Positions 25,257 to 34,611 of a stretch of DNA of 64,000 nucleotides are shown here, one piece after another. Positions within the stretch are counted from its first letter, which is position 1, and each line of letters begins with the position of its first letter. The position numbers and the translations under genes were made by a program. The DNA is taken from the NCBI GenBank assembly GCA_963819385.1, contig CAWFVV010000003.1, forward strand, positions 1,178,001-1,242,000, written 5' to 3'. The notes under the pieces were generated by a model, which was given only the letters and a program-made list of their open reading frames with translations, ran no database searches and was not told the DNA's origin. The DNA is from JAVDCA01 sp963819385 (GTDB lineage Bacteria; Pseudomonadota; Alphaproteobacteria; Rhizobiales; Xanthobacteraceae).

Positions 25257-26660
25257 ATGAAACTGCCGCGCGACATCGGACCGATTCATTTCGTCGGCAT
25301 CGGCGGCATCGGCATGAGCGGCATCGCCGAGGTGCTGGCGAACCTCGGCTATACGGTGACGGGCTCGGACGTCGCCGACAGCGCCAACGTGAAGCGGCTG
25401 CGCGACCAGGGCATCCGGGTCGCGATCGGGCACAAGGCGGACAACATCGACGGCGCCGACGTGCTGGTCGTCTCTTCGGCGATCAAGCGCGACAATCCGG
25501 AGCTCGTGGCGGCGCGCGCGCAGCGCCGTCCGGTGGTGCGGCGCGCCGAGATGCTCGCCGAGCTCATGCGGCTCAAGAGCTGCGTCGCGATCGCGGGCAC
25601 GCACGGCAAGACCACGACCACGTCGATGGTCGCGACGCTGCTCGACGCTGGCCATTTCGATCCGACCGTGATCAATGGCGGCATCATCAACGCCTACGGC
25701 ACCAATGCGCGGCTCGGCGCCGGCGACTGGATGGTGGTCGAGGCGGATGAATCCGACGGCACCTTCCTCAAGCTCCCGGCCGACGTCGCGATCGTCACCA
25801 ACGTCGATCCCGAGCACCTCGACCACTTCCACACCTTCGAGGCCGTGCAGGCGGCGTTCCAGGCCTTCGTCGAGAACGTGCCGTTCTACGGCTTCGCCGT
25901 GATGTGCACCGACCATCCGGTGGTGCAGCAACTGGTCGGCCGCATCGAGGATCGGCAAGTCATCACCTACGGCACCAATCCGCAAGCGGACGTGCGGCTC
26001 GCCGATCTCGACCATGCCAACGGCGGCTCGCGGTTCTCGGTCGTGTTTCGCGACCGCACCGGCGCCGACGTGCACACGATCGCGGAGCTCACGCTGCCGA
26101 TGCCGGGCCGCCACAACGCGCTCAACGCGACTGCCGCGATCGCGGTCGCGCGCGAGCTCGGCGTCTCCGACGATCTCATCCGCAAGGCACTCGCGGGCTT
26201 CGGCGGGGTGAAGCGACGCTTCACCAAGACCGGCGAATGGAACGGCGTCACCGTGATCGACGACTACGGCCACCATCCGGTCGAGATCGCTGCCGTGCTC
26301 AAGGCGGCGCGCAAGTCGACCAAGGGGCAGGTGATCGCCGTGATGCAGCCGCATCGCTACTCGCGGCTGCAGTCGCTGTTCGACGAGTTCTCCGCCTGCT
26401 TCAACGACGCCGACACCGTGATCGTCGCGCCGGTCTATCCGGCCGGCGAGCAGCCGATCGCGGGCGCCGACCGCAACTCGCTCGTCGCCGGCATGCGCGC
26501 GCGCGGCCATCGCCACGTGGTGCCGCTCGACGGCCCGGCGGATCTCGCCGGCATCGTGCGCGGGCTGGTGCATCCAGGCGACTACGTGGTGTTCCTCGGC
26601 GCCGGCTCGATCACGCAATGGGCCTACGCGCTGCCGGGCGAGTTGGCGGCGAAATCATAA
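25257..26660 (+). CDS. murC: UDP-N-acetylmuramate--L-alanine ligase MurC
   Basis: This Mur ligase adds L-alanine to UDP-MurNAc, the first amino acid of the stem peptide. It has 467 residues. Key motifs are HFVGIGGIGMSGIAEVL (nucleotide-binding start), the ATP loop AGTHGKTTTTSMVA, VEADESDGTFLKLP, NVDPEHLDHF and DDYGHHPVEIAAVL. The start is the ATG at 25257. Its stop is separated from murB by a repeat. Confidence 0.97.
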   Translation: MKLPRDIGPIHFVGIGGIGMSGIAEVLANLGYTVTGSDVADSANVKRLRDQGIRVAIGHKADNIDGADVLVVSSAIKRDNPELVAARAQRRPVVRRAEMLAELMRLKSCVAIAGTHGKTTTTSMVATLLDAGHFDPTVINGGIINAYGTNARLGAGDWMVVEADESDGTFLKLPADVAIVTNVDPEHLDHFHTFEAVQAAFQAFVENVPFYGFAVMCTDHPVVQQLVGRIEDRQVITYGTNPQADVRLADLDHANGGSRFSVVFRDRTGADVHTIAELTLPMPGRHNALNATAAIAVARELGVSDDLIRKALAGFGGVKRRFTKTGEWNGVTVIDDYGHHPVEIAAVLKAARKSTKGQVIAVMQPHRYSRLQSLFDEFSACFNDADTVIVAPVYPAGEQPIAGADRNSLVAGMRARGHRHVVPLDGPADLAGIVRGLVHPGDYVVFLGAGSITQWAYALPGELAAKS

Positions 26661-26691
26661 TGGCCACGGAGTTCGCCAAATACACATGCGT

Positions 26692-26793
26692 GCCCTCTCC
26701 CCCGCTTGCGGGGGAGAGTGGGAGAGGGGGCGACGCTTGCTCCGTGCTTGGGGCGTCCCCCTCCCCACCCTCCCCCGCAAGCGGGGGAGGGAG
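26692..26793. repeat. Two-arm palindromic repeat between murC and murB
   Basis: The arms are CCCTCTCCCCCGCTTGCGGGGGAGAG and CCCTCCCCCGCAAGCGGGGGAGGG, inverted, 100 bp apart end to end. This is the same family as at 6492-6613. The right arm again ends in a purine-rich run just upstream of the next gene. Confidence 0.88.
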
Positions 26794-26811
26794 TGCGAGC
26801 GCCGTGCCCGC

Positions 26812-27732
26812 ATGACGTTCCCCGACATCACCACCTCGCTCAAATCGGCGATGCCGGCGCTGCGCGGGCGGCTGCTCGCGAACCAGTCGCTCGCCGAGCT
26901 GACCTGGTTTCGCGTCGGTGGCCCGGCACAAGTTCTGTTCATGCCCGAGGACGAAAGCGATCTCGCCTATTTCCTCGGCGCACTCTCATCCGACATCTTC
27001 GTTACCGTCATCGGATTAGGCTCGAACCTGATCGTGCGTGACGGCGGCGTGGCCGGCGTCGTGATCCGGCTCGGCCGCGGCTTCTCCGACATCGCGATCG
27101 AGCCTTCGGCGCGCGTGCGCGCCGGCGCGGCGGTGCCGGACGTGCGCGTCGCGAAGGCGGCGCAGGAGGCCGGCATCGCGGGGCTCGCGTTCCTGCGCGG
27201 CATTCCGGGCGCGATCGGCGGCGCGCTGCGCATGAACGGCGGCGCCTACGGCGGCGAGACCAAGGATGTTTTGATCGAGGCGCGCGGCGTCGACCGCTCC
27301 GGCCATGTGCGCGTCTTCACCATTGCGGACATGCACTACACGTATCGCCATTGCGGCGCGCCCGAGGACGTGATCTTCACCCAGGCCCTGTTTCAGGGCC
27401 GGCCCGGCGATGCCGCCGCGATCGCGGCCGAGATGGACGAGATCACCGGGTCCCGCGAGGCGACTCAACCGATCAAGAGCCGCACCGGCGGCTCGACCTT
27501 CAAGAACCCGCCCGGCCACAAGGCCTGGCAGCTCATCGACGCCGCCGGCTGCCGCGGCCTCGTGCTTGGCGACGCGCAGGTCTCGGAGATGCACTGCAAT
27601 TTTCTGATCAACCGCAGCAATGCCAGCGCCGCCGACATTGAGGCGCTCGGCGAAGAGGTGCGGCGCCGGGTGCGCGAGACGCGCGGCGTCGAGCTGGAGT
27701 GGGAGATCAAACGGGTCGGGGTAGCAAGTTGA
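26812..27732 (+). CDS. murB: UDP-N-acetylenolpyruvoylglucosamine reductase MurB
   Basis: This FAD- and NADPH-dependent reductase converts enolpyruvyl-UDP-GlcNAc to UDP-MurNAc. It has 306 residues. The FAD-binding region includes LAELTWFRVGGPAQVLF and VIGLGSNLIVRDGG. The substrate-binding stretch LRGIPGAIGGALRMNGGAYGGE and the C-terminal SRTGGSTFKNPPGHKAWQLID and GDAQVSEMHCNFLIN motifs are as expected. An open extension back to 26686 is only translated repeat, so the ATG at 26812 is preferred. Confidence 0.96.
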   Translation: MTFPDITTSLKSAMPALRGRLLANQSLAELTWFRVGGPAQVLFMPEDESDLAYFLGALSSDIFVTVIGLGSNLIVRDGGVAGVVIRLGRGFSDIAIEPSARVRAGAAVPDVRVAKAAQEAGIAGLAFLRGIPGAIGGALRMNGGAYGGETKDVLIEARGVDRSGHVRVFTIADMHYTYRHCGAPEDVIFTQALFQGRPGDAAAIAAEMDEITGSREATQPIKSRTGGSTFKNPPGHKAWQLIDAAGCRGLVLGDAQVSEMHCNFLINRSNASAADIEALGEEVRRRVRETRGVELEWEIKRVGVAS

Positions 27733-27766
27733 TGGCCCACGCGCTTGCGATTGACTCACGCGCGCC

Positions 27767-27883
27767 CTCTCCCCCGCTTGCGGGGGAGAGTGGGAGAGGG
27801 GGCGCCGCTTGCGCATGCGTATGCCGACTTGCCCCCTCCTGGCGCGCTTCGCGCGCGTTCCTCCCCCGCAAGCGGGGGAGGGG
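27767..27883. repeat. Two-arm palindromic repeat between murB and ddl
   Basis: The arrangement is like that at 6492-6613, including the spacer with CCCCCTCCTGGCGCGCTTCGCGCGCG. The left arm is CCCCCGCTTGCGGGGGAG and the right arm CCCCCGCAAGCGGGGGAGGGG. The near-identity of the two copies, 21 kb apart, suggests recent spread or conversion. Confidence 0.88.
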
Positions 27884-27907
27884 ATCGTCAGCATTCGGGG
27901 ATAGACA

Positions 27908-28828
27908 ATGACTCAACACGTCGCAGTCCTGATGGGCGGCTGGTCGGCCGAGCGCGAGGTGTCGCTGCGCTCCGGCAAGGCGTGCGCGGACGCGCTCGAG
28001 CGGCAAGGCTTTCGCGTCACCCGCATCGATGTCGACCGCGATGTCGCCAATGCGCTGAAAGCCGCGAAGCCCGACGTTGCGCTCAACCTGCTGCACGGCC
28101 GGCCGGGCGAGGACGGCTCGATCCAGGGGCTCCTGGAGATCCTCGCCATCCCGTACACCCATTCGGGCGTGCTCGCCTCGGCGCTCGCCATGCAGAAGGA
28201 CCGCGCCAAGGTCGTGCTGCACGATGCCGGGGTTCCGGTTCCGCCCGGCGTCCTGGTCAACCGGCTCGAGGCCGCGCGCGCCCATGCGCTCGAGCGGCCC
28301 TACGTGATCAAGCCGGTGGCCGAGGGGTCGAGCGTTGGCGTGTTCATCGTCACCGAGCAGCACACCCACCCGCCACAGGAACTCACCCGGCCCGACTGGA
28401 ACTATGGCGAGGAGGTGCTGGTCGAGCGCTTCATCCCCGGCAAGGAACTCACCTGCGCGGTCATGGGGGACAGGGCCCTTGACGTAATTGAGATTGTTCC
28501 GACCGTGCGTTTTTACGATTACGAAGCAAAGTACGCCCCGGGAGGATCAAAACACCTTCTCCCGGCACCGATTAAACCAAATGTTTACCAAGAGGCCCGA
28601 AAACTCGCTGTCCTGGCGCATCGTGCGCTCGGCTGTCGGGGCGTTAGTCGTGCGGATTTCCGTTACGACGAACGTGCGGAGGGGACACAAGGATTGGTTT
28701 GCCTTGAGGTCAACACCCAGCCCGGAATGACCGAGACATCGCTTGTCCCGGAGCTCGCAAGCTATGCGGGCATACCGTTCGAAGAGCTGGTTCGATGGAT
28801 GGTGGAGGATGCCTCGCTGAACCGATGA
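27908..28828 (+). CDS. ddl: D-alanine--D-alanine ligase Ddl
   Basis: This ATP-grasp ligase makes the D-Ala-D-Ala dipeptide used by MurF. It has 306 residues. The N-terminal VLMGGWSAEREVSLRSG, the LHGRPGEDGSIQGLLE loop, the ATP-binding VIKPVAEGSSVGV, and the C-terminal NTQPGMTETSLVPELA motif are all canonical. Codon use changes within the gene: roughly the last 330 bases are visibly more AT-rich than the first two thirds. My hand count is about 56% GC for 28501-28740, against about 72% in one 60-base sample upstream. The stop overlaps the ftsQ ATG (ATGA). Confidence 0.97.
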   Translation: MTQHVAVLMGGWSAEREVSLRSGKACADALERQGFRVTRIDVDRDVANALKAAKPDVALNLLHGRPGEDGSIQGLLEILAIPYTHSGVLASALAMQKDRAKVVLHDAGVPVPPGVLVNRLEAARAHALERPYVIKPVAEGSSVGVFIVTEQHTHPPQELTRPDWNYGEEVLVERFIPGKELTCAVMGDRALDVIEIVPTVRFYDYEAKYAPGGSKHLLPAPIKPNVYQEARKLAVLAHRALGCRGVSRADFRYDERAEGTQGLVCLEVNTQPGMTETSLVPELASYAGIPFEELVRWMVEDASLNR

Positions 28829-29787
28829 ACGGGCCCGCGCGCCCGGCGTCATCGGGATCGGCACGGCGGACGCGCGCGGCGCGCCGCGCGGGTGCGCCCG
28901 CGCGGCGCGCTCTGCCGCCGGCTGCCGGCAAGCTCGCCGCGCTGGCGCGCCGCTTCAATGCGCGCGCCGAGCGGCTCGACGCCTATCGGCCGCCGCGCGG
29001 AACCGGCGTCGTGGCCTCGGTCCTGCTCCTCGTCGGCGCCATGGTGCTCGGCATCGTGCGCGGCGACCACGTGCCGGAGGCGATCGAGGGCTTTCACGCG
29101 GCGCGCGACGCGGCCGCCGATGCGGTCGGATTCAGAATCGCGAGCGTCGCGCTCAGCGGGAACAAGCATCTCAGCCGCGAGGAGATCTTCGCGGCCGCCG
29201 GCGTGACCGGCCGCTCCTCGCTGCTCTTCCTCGACGTCGCGGACGCGCGCGCGCGGCTCAAGACCAATCCGTGGATCGCCGACGCGACCGTGCAGAAGCT
29301 CTATCCCGACCGTCTGGAGGTCGCGATCACGGAGCGCGCCGCCTTCGCGCTGTGGCAGAAGGACGGCCGCGTCGGCGTGATCGCCGACGACGGCACCGTG
29401 CTCGAGCCCTACCTCACGCACCGCTTCGTCGACTTGCCGCTGTTCGTCGGCATCGGCGCGGGCCCGCGCGCCAAGGAGCTCCTCGCGCTGCTCGACCGCT
29501 ATCCCGACATCCGCGACCAGATGCGCGCCGCCATCCTGGTGTCGGAGCGGCGCTGGAACCTGCGGCTCAAGAACGGCATCGACGTGGCGCTGCCGGAGGA
29601 CAACGTCGCCGCCGCGCTCGACCGGCTGGTCGCGCTCGACCACGACAAGAAGCTGCTGACCCGCGACATCGTCGCGGTCGACCTGCGCCTGCCCGACCGG
29701 GTGACGGTACGCCTCTCCGACGCCGCCGCGGCGGCGCGCGATGAGGCGCTGCATCCGAAGAAGCCGAAGAAGGGGGGCAGCGCGTGA
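28825..29787 (+). CDS. ftsQ: Cell division protein FtsQ
   Basis: This bitopic inner-membrane protein of the divisome recruits FtsL/FtsB. It has 320 residues. A long Arg/Ala/Pro-rich cytoplasmic N-terminus (about 1-60) precedes one transmembrane helix (VVASVLLLVGAMVLGIV, about 70-87). The POTRA domain follows (IASVALSGNKHLSREEIF...TNPWIADATVQKLYPDRLEV), then the FtsQ beta domain. The start overlaps ddl by four bases and the end overlaps ftsA by four bases (GTGA). Confidence 0.95.
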   Translation: MNGPARPASSGSARRTRAARRAGAPARRALPPAAGKLAALARRFNARAERLDAYRPPRGTGVVASVLLLVGAMVLGIVRGDHVPEAIEGFHAARDAAADAVGFRIASVALSGNKHLSREEIFAAAGVTGRSSLLFLDVADARARLKTNPWIADATVQKLYPDRLEVAITERAAFALWQKDGRVGVIADDGTVLEPYLTHRFVDLPLFVGIGAGPRAKELLALLDRYPDIRDQMRAAILVSERRWNLRLKNGIDVALPEDNVAAALDRLVALDHDKKLLTRDIVAVDLRLPDRVTVRLSDAAAAARDEALHPKKPKKGGSA

Positions 29788-31106
29788 GCTCCCTCCACTA
29801 CGGCCTCACCCCGAAGATGAAGCCGGTGTCGCCCAAGCGCAGCGCGGTCGTCGCCGCGATCGACATCGGCACCAGCAAGATCGCGTGCCTGATCGCGAAG
29901 CTCAGCCCGCATGCGCCGCAGGAGGTGCTGCGCCGCCGCACCCACTCGATCGAGGTGATCGGCTTCTCGCACACGGGCGCGCGCGGCATGAAGGCCGGCA
30001 ACGTGGTCGACCTGGTCGAGGCCGAGGAGGCTGTGCGCCATGCGGTCGACCTCGCCGAGCGCTCGGCGCGCCGCCAGATCGAGGCCGTGATCGTGTCGGT
30101 GTCGGCCGGCCGGCTCGCCAGCGAGCTCTTCGCCGCCGAGGTGGACATCAGCGGCGCAGCGGTAACCGATTCCGACATCGCGCGGGTGCTCGCGGCCGGC
30201 AGCCGGCGCTCGCTGCGCCAGGGCCGGGTGGTGCTCCACTCCCTGCCGATCGGCTTTGCGCTCGATGACGCGCGCGGCATCCGCGATCCGCGCGGCATGC
30301 TGGCGCGCCGCTTCGGCGTCGACATGCATATCGTCACGGCCGACGGCGCCGCGGTGCGCAACCTGATGCTCACGGTCGAGCGCTCGCATCTGGCTGTCGA
30401 GGCGATGGCGGCGAGCCCCTATGCGTCCGGGCTTGCGGTGCTCGCCGACGACGAGGCCGATCACGGCGCGGCCGTGATCGACATGGGCGCCGGCACCACC
30501 ACGATGGCGGTGTTCTCGTCGGGCCGCTTCATCCACGCGGATGGCTTCGCGCTCGGCGGGTTCCACGTCACCATGGATCTGGCGCGCGGGCTCTCGACCA
30601 GCATCTACGACGCGGAGCAAATCAAGACGCTCTACGGCAGCGTGCTGGCGGGCGGCCTGGACGAGCGCGACATGATCACGGTGCCGACGGTCGGCGTCGA
30701 TGAGCGCGATCCGCCGCAGTTCGTGTCACGGGCGAGCCTCACGCGAATCATCAAGCCGCGGGTCGAGGAGATCCTCGAAATGGTGCGCGATCGCCTCGCC
30801 GGCTCGCCGTTCGCGGCCGAGCCGCGCTCGCGCGTCGTGCTCACCGGCGGCGCGAGCCATCTGACCGGGCTGCCCGAGCTTGCCGCGCGCATCCTCGGGC
30901 GACCGGTGCGGATCGGCCGCCCGCTCGGCACCAGCGGATTGCCGGAGGACGCCAAGGGTGCGGCCTTCGCGGTCGCGGCCGGCCTCCTGGTCTATCCCCA
31001 GGCGGCGCATCTCGAACACTTCGAACCGCGAAAAACGCGGCAGCTCATGACAGGGACCGGCGGTTACATCGCACGGGTCGGACGATGGCTTCGCGAGAGC
31101 TTCTGA
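29784..31106 (+). CDS. ftsA: Cell division protein FtsA
   Basis: This actin-like ATPase tethers FtsZ to the membrane. It has 440 residues starting at the GTG at 29784. The phosphate-1 motif is AAIDIGTSKIACLIAKL, and the phosphate-2 motif is VIDMGAGTTTMAVFSSG. The adenosine motif follows in VVLTGGASHLTGLPELA. A C-terminal amphipathic helix, GYIARVGRWLRESF, is the expected membrane-targeting sequence. It sits between ftsQ and ftsZ, as in related genomes. Confidence 0.97.
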   Translation: MSSLHYGLTPKMKPVSPKRSAVVAAIDIGTSKIACLIAKLSPHAPQEVLRRRTHSIEVIGFSHTGARGMKAGNVVDLVEAEEAVRHAVDLAERSARRQIEAVIVSVSAGRLASELFAAEVDISGAAVTDSDIARVLAAGSRRSLRQGRVVLHSLPIGFALDDARGIRDPRGMLARRFGVDMHIVTADGAAVRNLMLTVERSHLAVEAMAASPYASGLAVLADDEADHGAAVIDMGAGTTTMAVFSSGRFIHADGFALGGFHVTMDLARGLSTSIYDAEQIKTLYGSVLAGGLDERDMITVPTVGVDERDPPQFVSRASLTRIIKPRVEEILEMVRDRLAGSPFAAEPRSRVVLTGGASHLTGLPELAARILGRPVRIGRPLGTSGLPEDAKGAAFAVAAGLLVYPQAAHLEHFEPRKTRQLMTGTGGYIARVGRWLRESF

Positions 31107-31197
31107 TGATCCGGTGCACCCAGCGGATTCAACCCATCGGCCGGGGGCGGACCGGCACGATCCCGTGGGCCGATGCCCGCGCAATCAAGAGGCAGCC

Positions 31198-32922
31198 ATG
31201 AGCATCAACCTGAAGATCCCCGACATCCGGGAACTCAAGCCGCGGATTACGGTTTTCGGCGTCGGCGGTGCCGGCGGCAACGCGGTCAACAACATGATCT
31301 CGGCGGGGCTGCAGGGCGTCGACTTCGTCGTCGCCAACACCGATGCGCAGGCGCTCACGCTCTCCAAGGCCGAGCGCATCATCCAGATGGGCGTCGAGGT
31401 CACGCAAGGCCTCGGCGCCGGCGCGCGGTCCGACATCGGGCGCGCGGCGGCCGAGGAGGTGATCGACGAGATCCGCGATCATCTCTCCGGCGCCCACATG
31501 GTGTTCGTCACCGCCGGCATGGGCGGCGGCACCGGCACGGGCGCGGCGCCCGTGGTCGCCAAGGTGGCACGCGAGCTCGGCATCCTCACGGTCGGCGTGG
31601 TGACCAAGCCGTTCCACTTCGAGGGCCAGAAGCGCATGCAGTGCGCCGAGACGGGGATCTCCGACCTGCAGAAGGTGGTCGACACGCTGATCATCATCCC
31701 GAACCAGAACCTGTTCCGGGTCGCGAACGAGAAGACCACCTTCGCGGCCGCTTTCGCGATGGCCGACCAGGTGCTCTATTCGGGCGTCGCCTGCATCACG
31801 GACCTGATGGTGAAAGAGGGTCTGATCAACCTCGACTTCGCCGACGTGCGCACCGTCATGCGCGAGATGGGCAAGGCGATGATGGGCACCGGCGAGGCGA
31901 ACGGCGAGAAGCGCGCGCTGCGCGCCGCCGAGGCCGCGATCTCCAATCCGCTGATCGACGACGTGTCGATGAAGGGGGCGCGCGGGCTGCTCATCTCGAT
32001 CACGGGCGGCAAGGACCTCACGCTGTACGAGGTCGACGAGGCCGCGACCCGCATCCGCGAGGAGGTCGACTCCGAGGCCAACATCATCGTCGGCGCGACC
32101 TTCGACGAGACGCTCGACGGCGTCATCCGCGTGTCGGTCGTCGCGACCGGCGTCGACGAGGTGGTGGGCGCGCGCCAGCTCAACGAGGTGCAGCAGAAAG
32201 CGGCGGTCGCGAACCACGAGTCGCGCATCGCCGAGCTGACCCAGCGGCTGCGCGCCGACACCCAGCGCATGCAGGAGCGGATCGAGCGCACCGAGCCGCG
32301 GCCGCAGGCGACGCCGCAGCCGGCGCCGAGCGTGGCCGAGACCGCCGCGACCGCCGCCGTCAAGGCCGCGCTCGAGGACGTCACGATCAGGCCGATCCCG
32401 CCCAAGCCGTCGCTGTTCGAGCCGGCGCCCTCAAGGCCCGCGCCGGCGCCGGCCGAGCCCGCGATGCCGAAGGTGTTCATCCCGCCGCAGCCCGAGCGGC
32501 CGGCCGCCCGCGGGCCGCGCATCCCGCGCATCGATGAGTTCCCGGCGCACGCGCAGAATGTTGTGCGCGCCAGCCATGGCCAGCAGCCGGAGGCGCCCGA
32601 GGTGGAAGCCGAGAAGCCGCGGTCGCTGCTCGCGCGCCTTGCCGCGGTTGGCCTCGGCCGCCGCGAGGAGCACCACGAGCCTGCCGAGCGGCCGCCCGTG
32701 CGGGTACAGATGCCGCCGCTGCCGGAGCGGCCGGTACCGCGGCCGATTCCGCCGCGGATGCCGGAAGCCCGTGGCGAACCGGTGTCGGAATACGCCAAAC
32801 GTGGGGCGCCGCAAGGACTTGACCAACACGGCCGGCCGTTGCCGGCTGTGCATAACCAGGGCAATCCGAACGACGACGATCAACTCGAGATCCCGGCTTT
32901 CCTCCGCCGTCAGGCGAATTGA
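31198..32922 (+). CDS. ftsZ: Cell division protein FtsZ
   Basis: This tubulin-like GTPase forms the Z-ring. It has 574 residues from the ATG at 31198. The tubulin signature GGGTGTG is at about 109-115, and the GTPase core ends near residue 320. An unusually long, Pro/Ala/Glu-rich linker of more than 200 residues follows. The conserved C-terminal peptide DDDQLEIPAFLRRQAN (FtsA and regulator binding) closes the protein. Long linkers are typical of Rhizobiales FtsZ. An in-frame ATG at 31114 would add an unconserved extension and is not used. Confidence 0.97.
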   Translation: MSINLKIPDIRELKPRITVFGVGGAGGNAVNNMISAGLQGVDFVVANTDAQALTLSKAERIIQMGVEVTQGLGAGARSDIGRAAAEEVIDEIRDHLSGAHMVFVTAGMGGGTGTGAAPVVAKVARELGILTVGVVTKPFHFEGQKRMQCAETGISDLQKVVDTLIIIPNQNLFRVANEKTTFAAAFAMADQVLYSGVACITDLMVKEGLINLDFADVRTVMREMGKAMMGTGEANGEKRALRAAEAAISNPLIDDVSMKGARGLLISITGGKDLTLYEVDEAATRIREEVDSEANIIVGATFDETLDGVIRVSVVATGVDEVVGARQLNEVQQKAAVANHESRIAELTQRLRADTQRMQERIERTEPRPQATPQPAPSVAETAATAAVKAALEDVTIRPIPPKPSLFEPAPSRPAPAPAEPAMPKVFIPPQPERPAARGPRIPRIDEFPAHAQNVVRASHGQQPEAPEVEAEKPRSLLARLAAVGLGRREEHHEPAERPPVRVQMPPLPERPVPRPIPPRMPEARGEPVSEYAKRGAPQGLDQHGRPLPAVHNQGNPNDDDQLEIPAFLRRQAN

Positions 32923-32946
32923 GCCGGACGCACGGGCGCTGATACG

Positions 32947-32976
32947 AGGCCCCGGCCAGCTTGGCCGGGGCCTTTC
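32947..32976 (+). terminator. Rho-independent terminator after ftsZ
   Basis: AGGCCCCGGCCAG, CT, TGGCCGGGGCC followed by TTTCTGCTTT forms a long GC-rich stem with a short T-rich tail. It lies 24 bases after the ftsZ stop and probably ends the dcw transcription unit. Confidence 0.85.
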
Positions 32977-33395
32977 TGCTTTGTGGGACGTGTCCCGAGC
33001 CCGCTACCGCACGCCGATAAGCACATGATTTCGATGGTTAATATGGGACGATCGGGAACCCGCGGACGTGACCTGGCGGGCCGGCCAGGCAGGAGTGACC
33101 GACCCGAGGTCGCGGCATGGCCCCAACCTGACGAAATCAAGGCGGAAGCCCGGTCAAAATGGGACAACGAGAAGGTAACAGTCGGTAAAAAACCGTGAGT
33201 TGGCGTTTCCACCGGTCCTGTCTAAGGTTCTTCATCAACAGGGGGTTTTTGGCCGGGGAATTGCGTGGGGGAATCCGAGACCGGTAACGGCTCGTCTTCT
33301 GCAATTCATGGCAAAAAGGCGACCCGCCGAAGGCCCTCGGGGGAAGTTGTTGCGTGCCGCATCGTCGCGGCGGCAATTTCGAGTGGGACGTTGGC
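32977..33395. other. Intergenic region between the ftsZ terminator and lpxC
   Basis: About 420 bases with no credible gene. Short open frames here have no recognisable product or ribosome binding site. A small inverted repeat CGGT/ACCG around A-rich bases (33183-33195) is the only structure I see. It presumably carries the lpxC promoter, but I cannot define its elements. Confidence 0.5.
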
Positions 33396-34346
33396 ATGAA
33401 AGTCGGCAAGCAGACGACCTTGCGGGTCGATGCATCGGTAACGGGCATCGGCGTTCATTCCGGCTTGCCCGCGACCCTCACGTTGCATCCGGCCGACGCT
33501 GACACCGGCATCGTCTTCCTGCGCACCGGCCTCGATGGCCGTCCCGACTGCGAGATTCGCGCCGACGTGCGCGCCGTGACGGCCACCGAATTCGCGACCG
33601 TGCTGGGCGATCCGAGCGGACCGCTGTGCTCGACCGCCGAGCATGTGCTCGCCGCGCTCGCGGGCCTCGGCGTCGACAACGCCGTGATCGAGATCGACGG
33701 ACCGGAAGTGCCGATCATGGACGGCAGCGCCGAGCCGTTCGTCGCCGCGATCGACCAGGCCGGCATCGTCACGCTGCCGGCGCCGCGCCGCTTCATCGAG
33801 GTGCTCAAGCCGATTCGCGTGATGCGCGATGCCTCGTTCGGCGAGTTGCGGCCGCATGCGCGCGGGTTCCGCCTCGAGGTCGAGATCGACTTCGACAACG
33901 CCATGATCGGCCGCCAGGTGCTGGCGCTCGACCTCGATCCGACGAGCTTCCGCCGCGAGATCGCTCGCGCGCGCACCTTCGGCTTCATGCGCGACGTGGC
34001 CAAGCTGTGGAGCGCCGGCTACGCGCTCGGCGCGACCTTCGACAACACGCTGGTGGTCACCGACAACCGCATCCTCAACCAGGATGGTCTGCGCTTCGCC
34101 GACGAGTTCGTGCGCCACAAGGCGCTCGATGCCATCGGCGACCTCGCGCTCGCGGGCGCGCCCCTGCTCGCCGCCTACCGCTCGGTGCGCGGCGGCCACA
34201 AGCTCAACCATGCGGTGGTGTCCGCCCTGCTGGCCGATCCGACGGCGTGGCGGCTGGTCGAGGTCGGAACCGCGCGCCGGCCGCGTGGCCATGCCGACGT
34301 GGCGGACGGACTGGTCGCCCCGGCGTTCGGGCCGGACGTCTCCTGA
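33396..34346 (+). CDS. lpxC: UDP-3-O-acyl-N-acetylglucosamine deacetylase LpxC
   Basis: This zinc-dependent deacetylase performs the committed step of lipid A synthesis. It has 316 residues. The start, MKVGKQTTLRVDASVTGIGVHSG, is typical. CSTAEHVLAALAGLGVDNA contains the first metal-ligand His. DGSAEPFVAAI and the C-terminal HKALDAIGDLALAG (metal-site His and Asp) are present, and a late His lies in RGGHKLNHAVV. Start at the ATG at 33396, because the extension to 33354 is unconserved. Its position after ftsZ is conserved in Rhizobiales. Confidence 0.97.
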   Translation: MKVGKQTTLRVDASVTGIGVHSGLPATLTLHPADADTGIVFLRTGLDGRPDCEIRADVRAVTATEFATVLGDPSGPLCSTAEHVLAALAGLGVDNAVIEIDGPEVPIMDGSAEPFVAAIDQAGIVTLPAPRRFIEVLKPIRVMRDASFGELRPHARGFRLEVEIDFDNAMIGRQVLALDLDPTSFRREIARARTFGFMRDVAKLWSAGYALGATFDNTLVVTDNRILNQDGLRFADEFVRHKALDAIGDLALAGAPLLAAYRSVRGGHKLNHAVVSALLADPTAWRLVEVGTARRPRGHADVADGLVAPAFGPDVS

Positions 34347-34374
34347 TCCGAAGCAGGCTGGATTTTTCATTTTG

Positions 34375-34442
34375 CGCATGTTCTTGTCGGCGGTGATCGA
34401 CCCCGGATCAAGTCCGGGGCAGGCTTTCGCCGGAACATGCGC
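34375..34442. repeat. GCGCATGTTC...GAACATGCGC-type inverted repeat upstream of bamD
   Basis: The outer arms GCGCATGTTC and GGAACATGCGC are inverted. The inner arms CCCCGGATC and AAGTCCGGGG form a second stem. Related elements are at 44162-44211, 54633-54694 and 55325-55404. Confidence 0.82.
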
Positions 34443-34611
34443 TGCCGTCCACCGGCGGTTAATCGTTCCGCCACATTCCAGGCCGATTGTCGGCATACAC
34501 GCTTGGCCCGGCTGCGATTTTGCCGGCCGGGGAATGGGGCCGGCTGGGCACCGGTCGACGCGTTGTCGACGGGGAAAGTTCTGGCAAGTCACGGGGGGTC
34601 TGTTGGCGCCG

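Noticed and set aside
26686..26811. N-terminal extension of MurB, and likewise a start of MurD at 6507.
   Set aside because: The extra residues are translated palindromic repeat and match no MurB or MurD.
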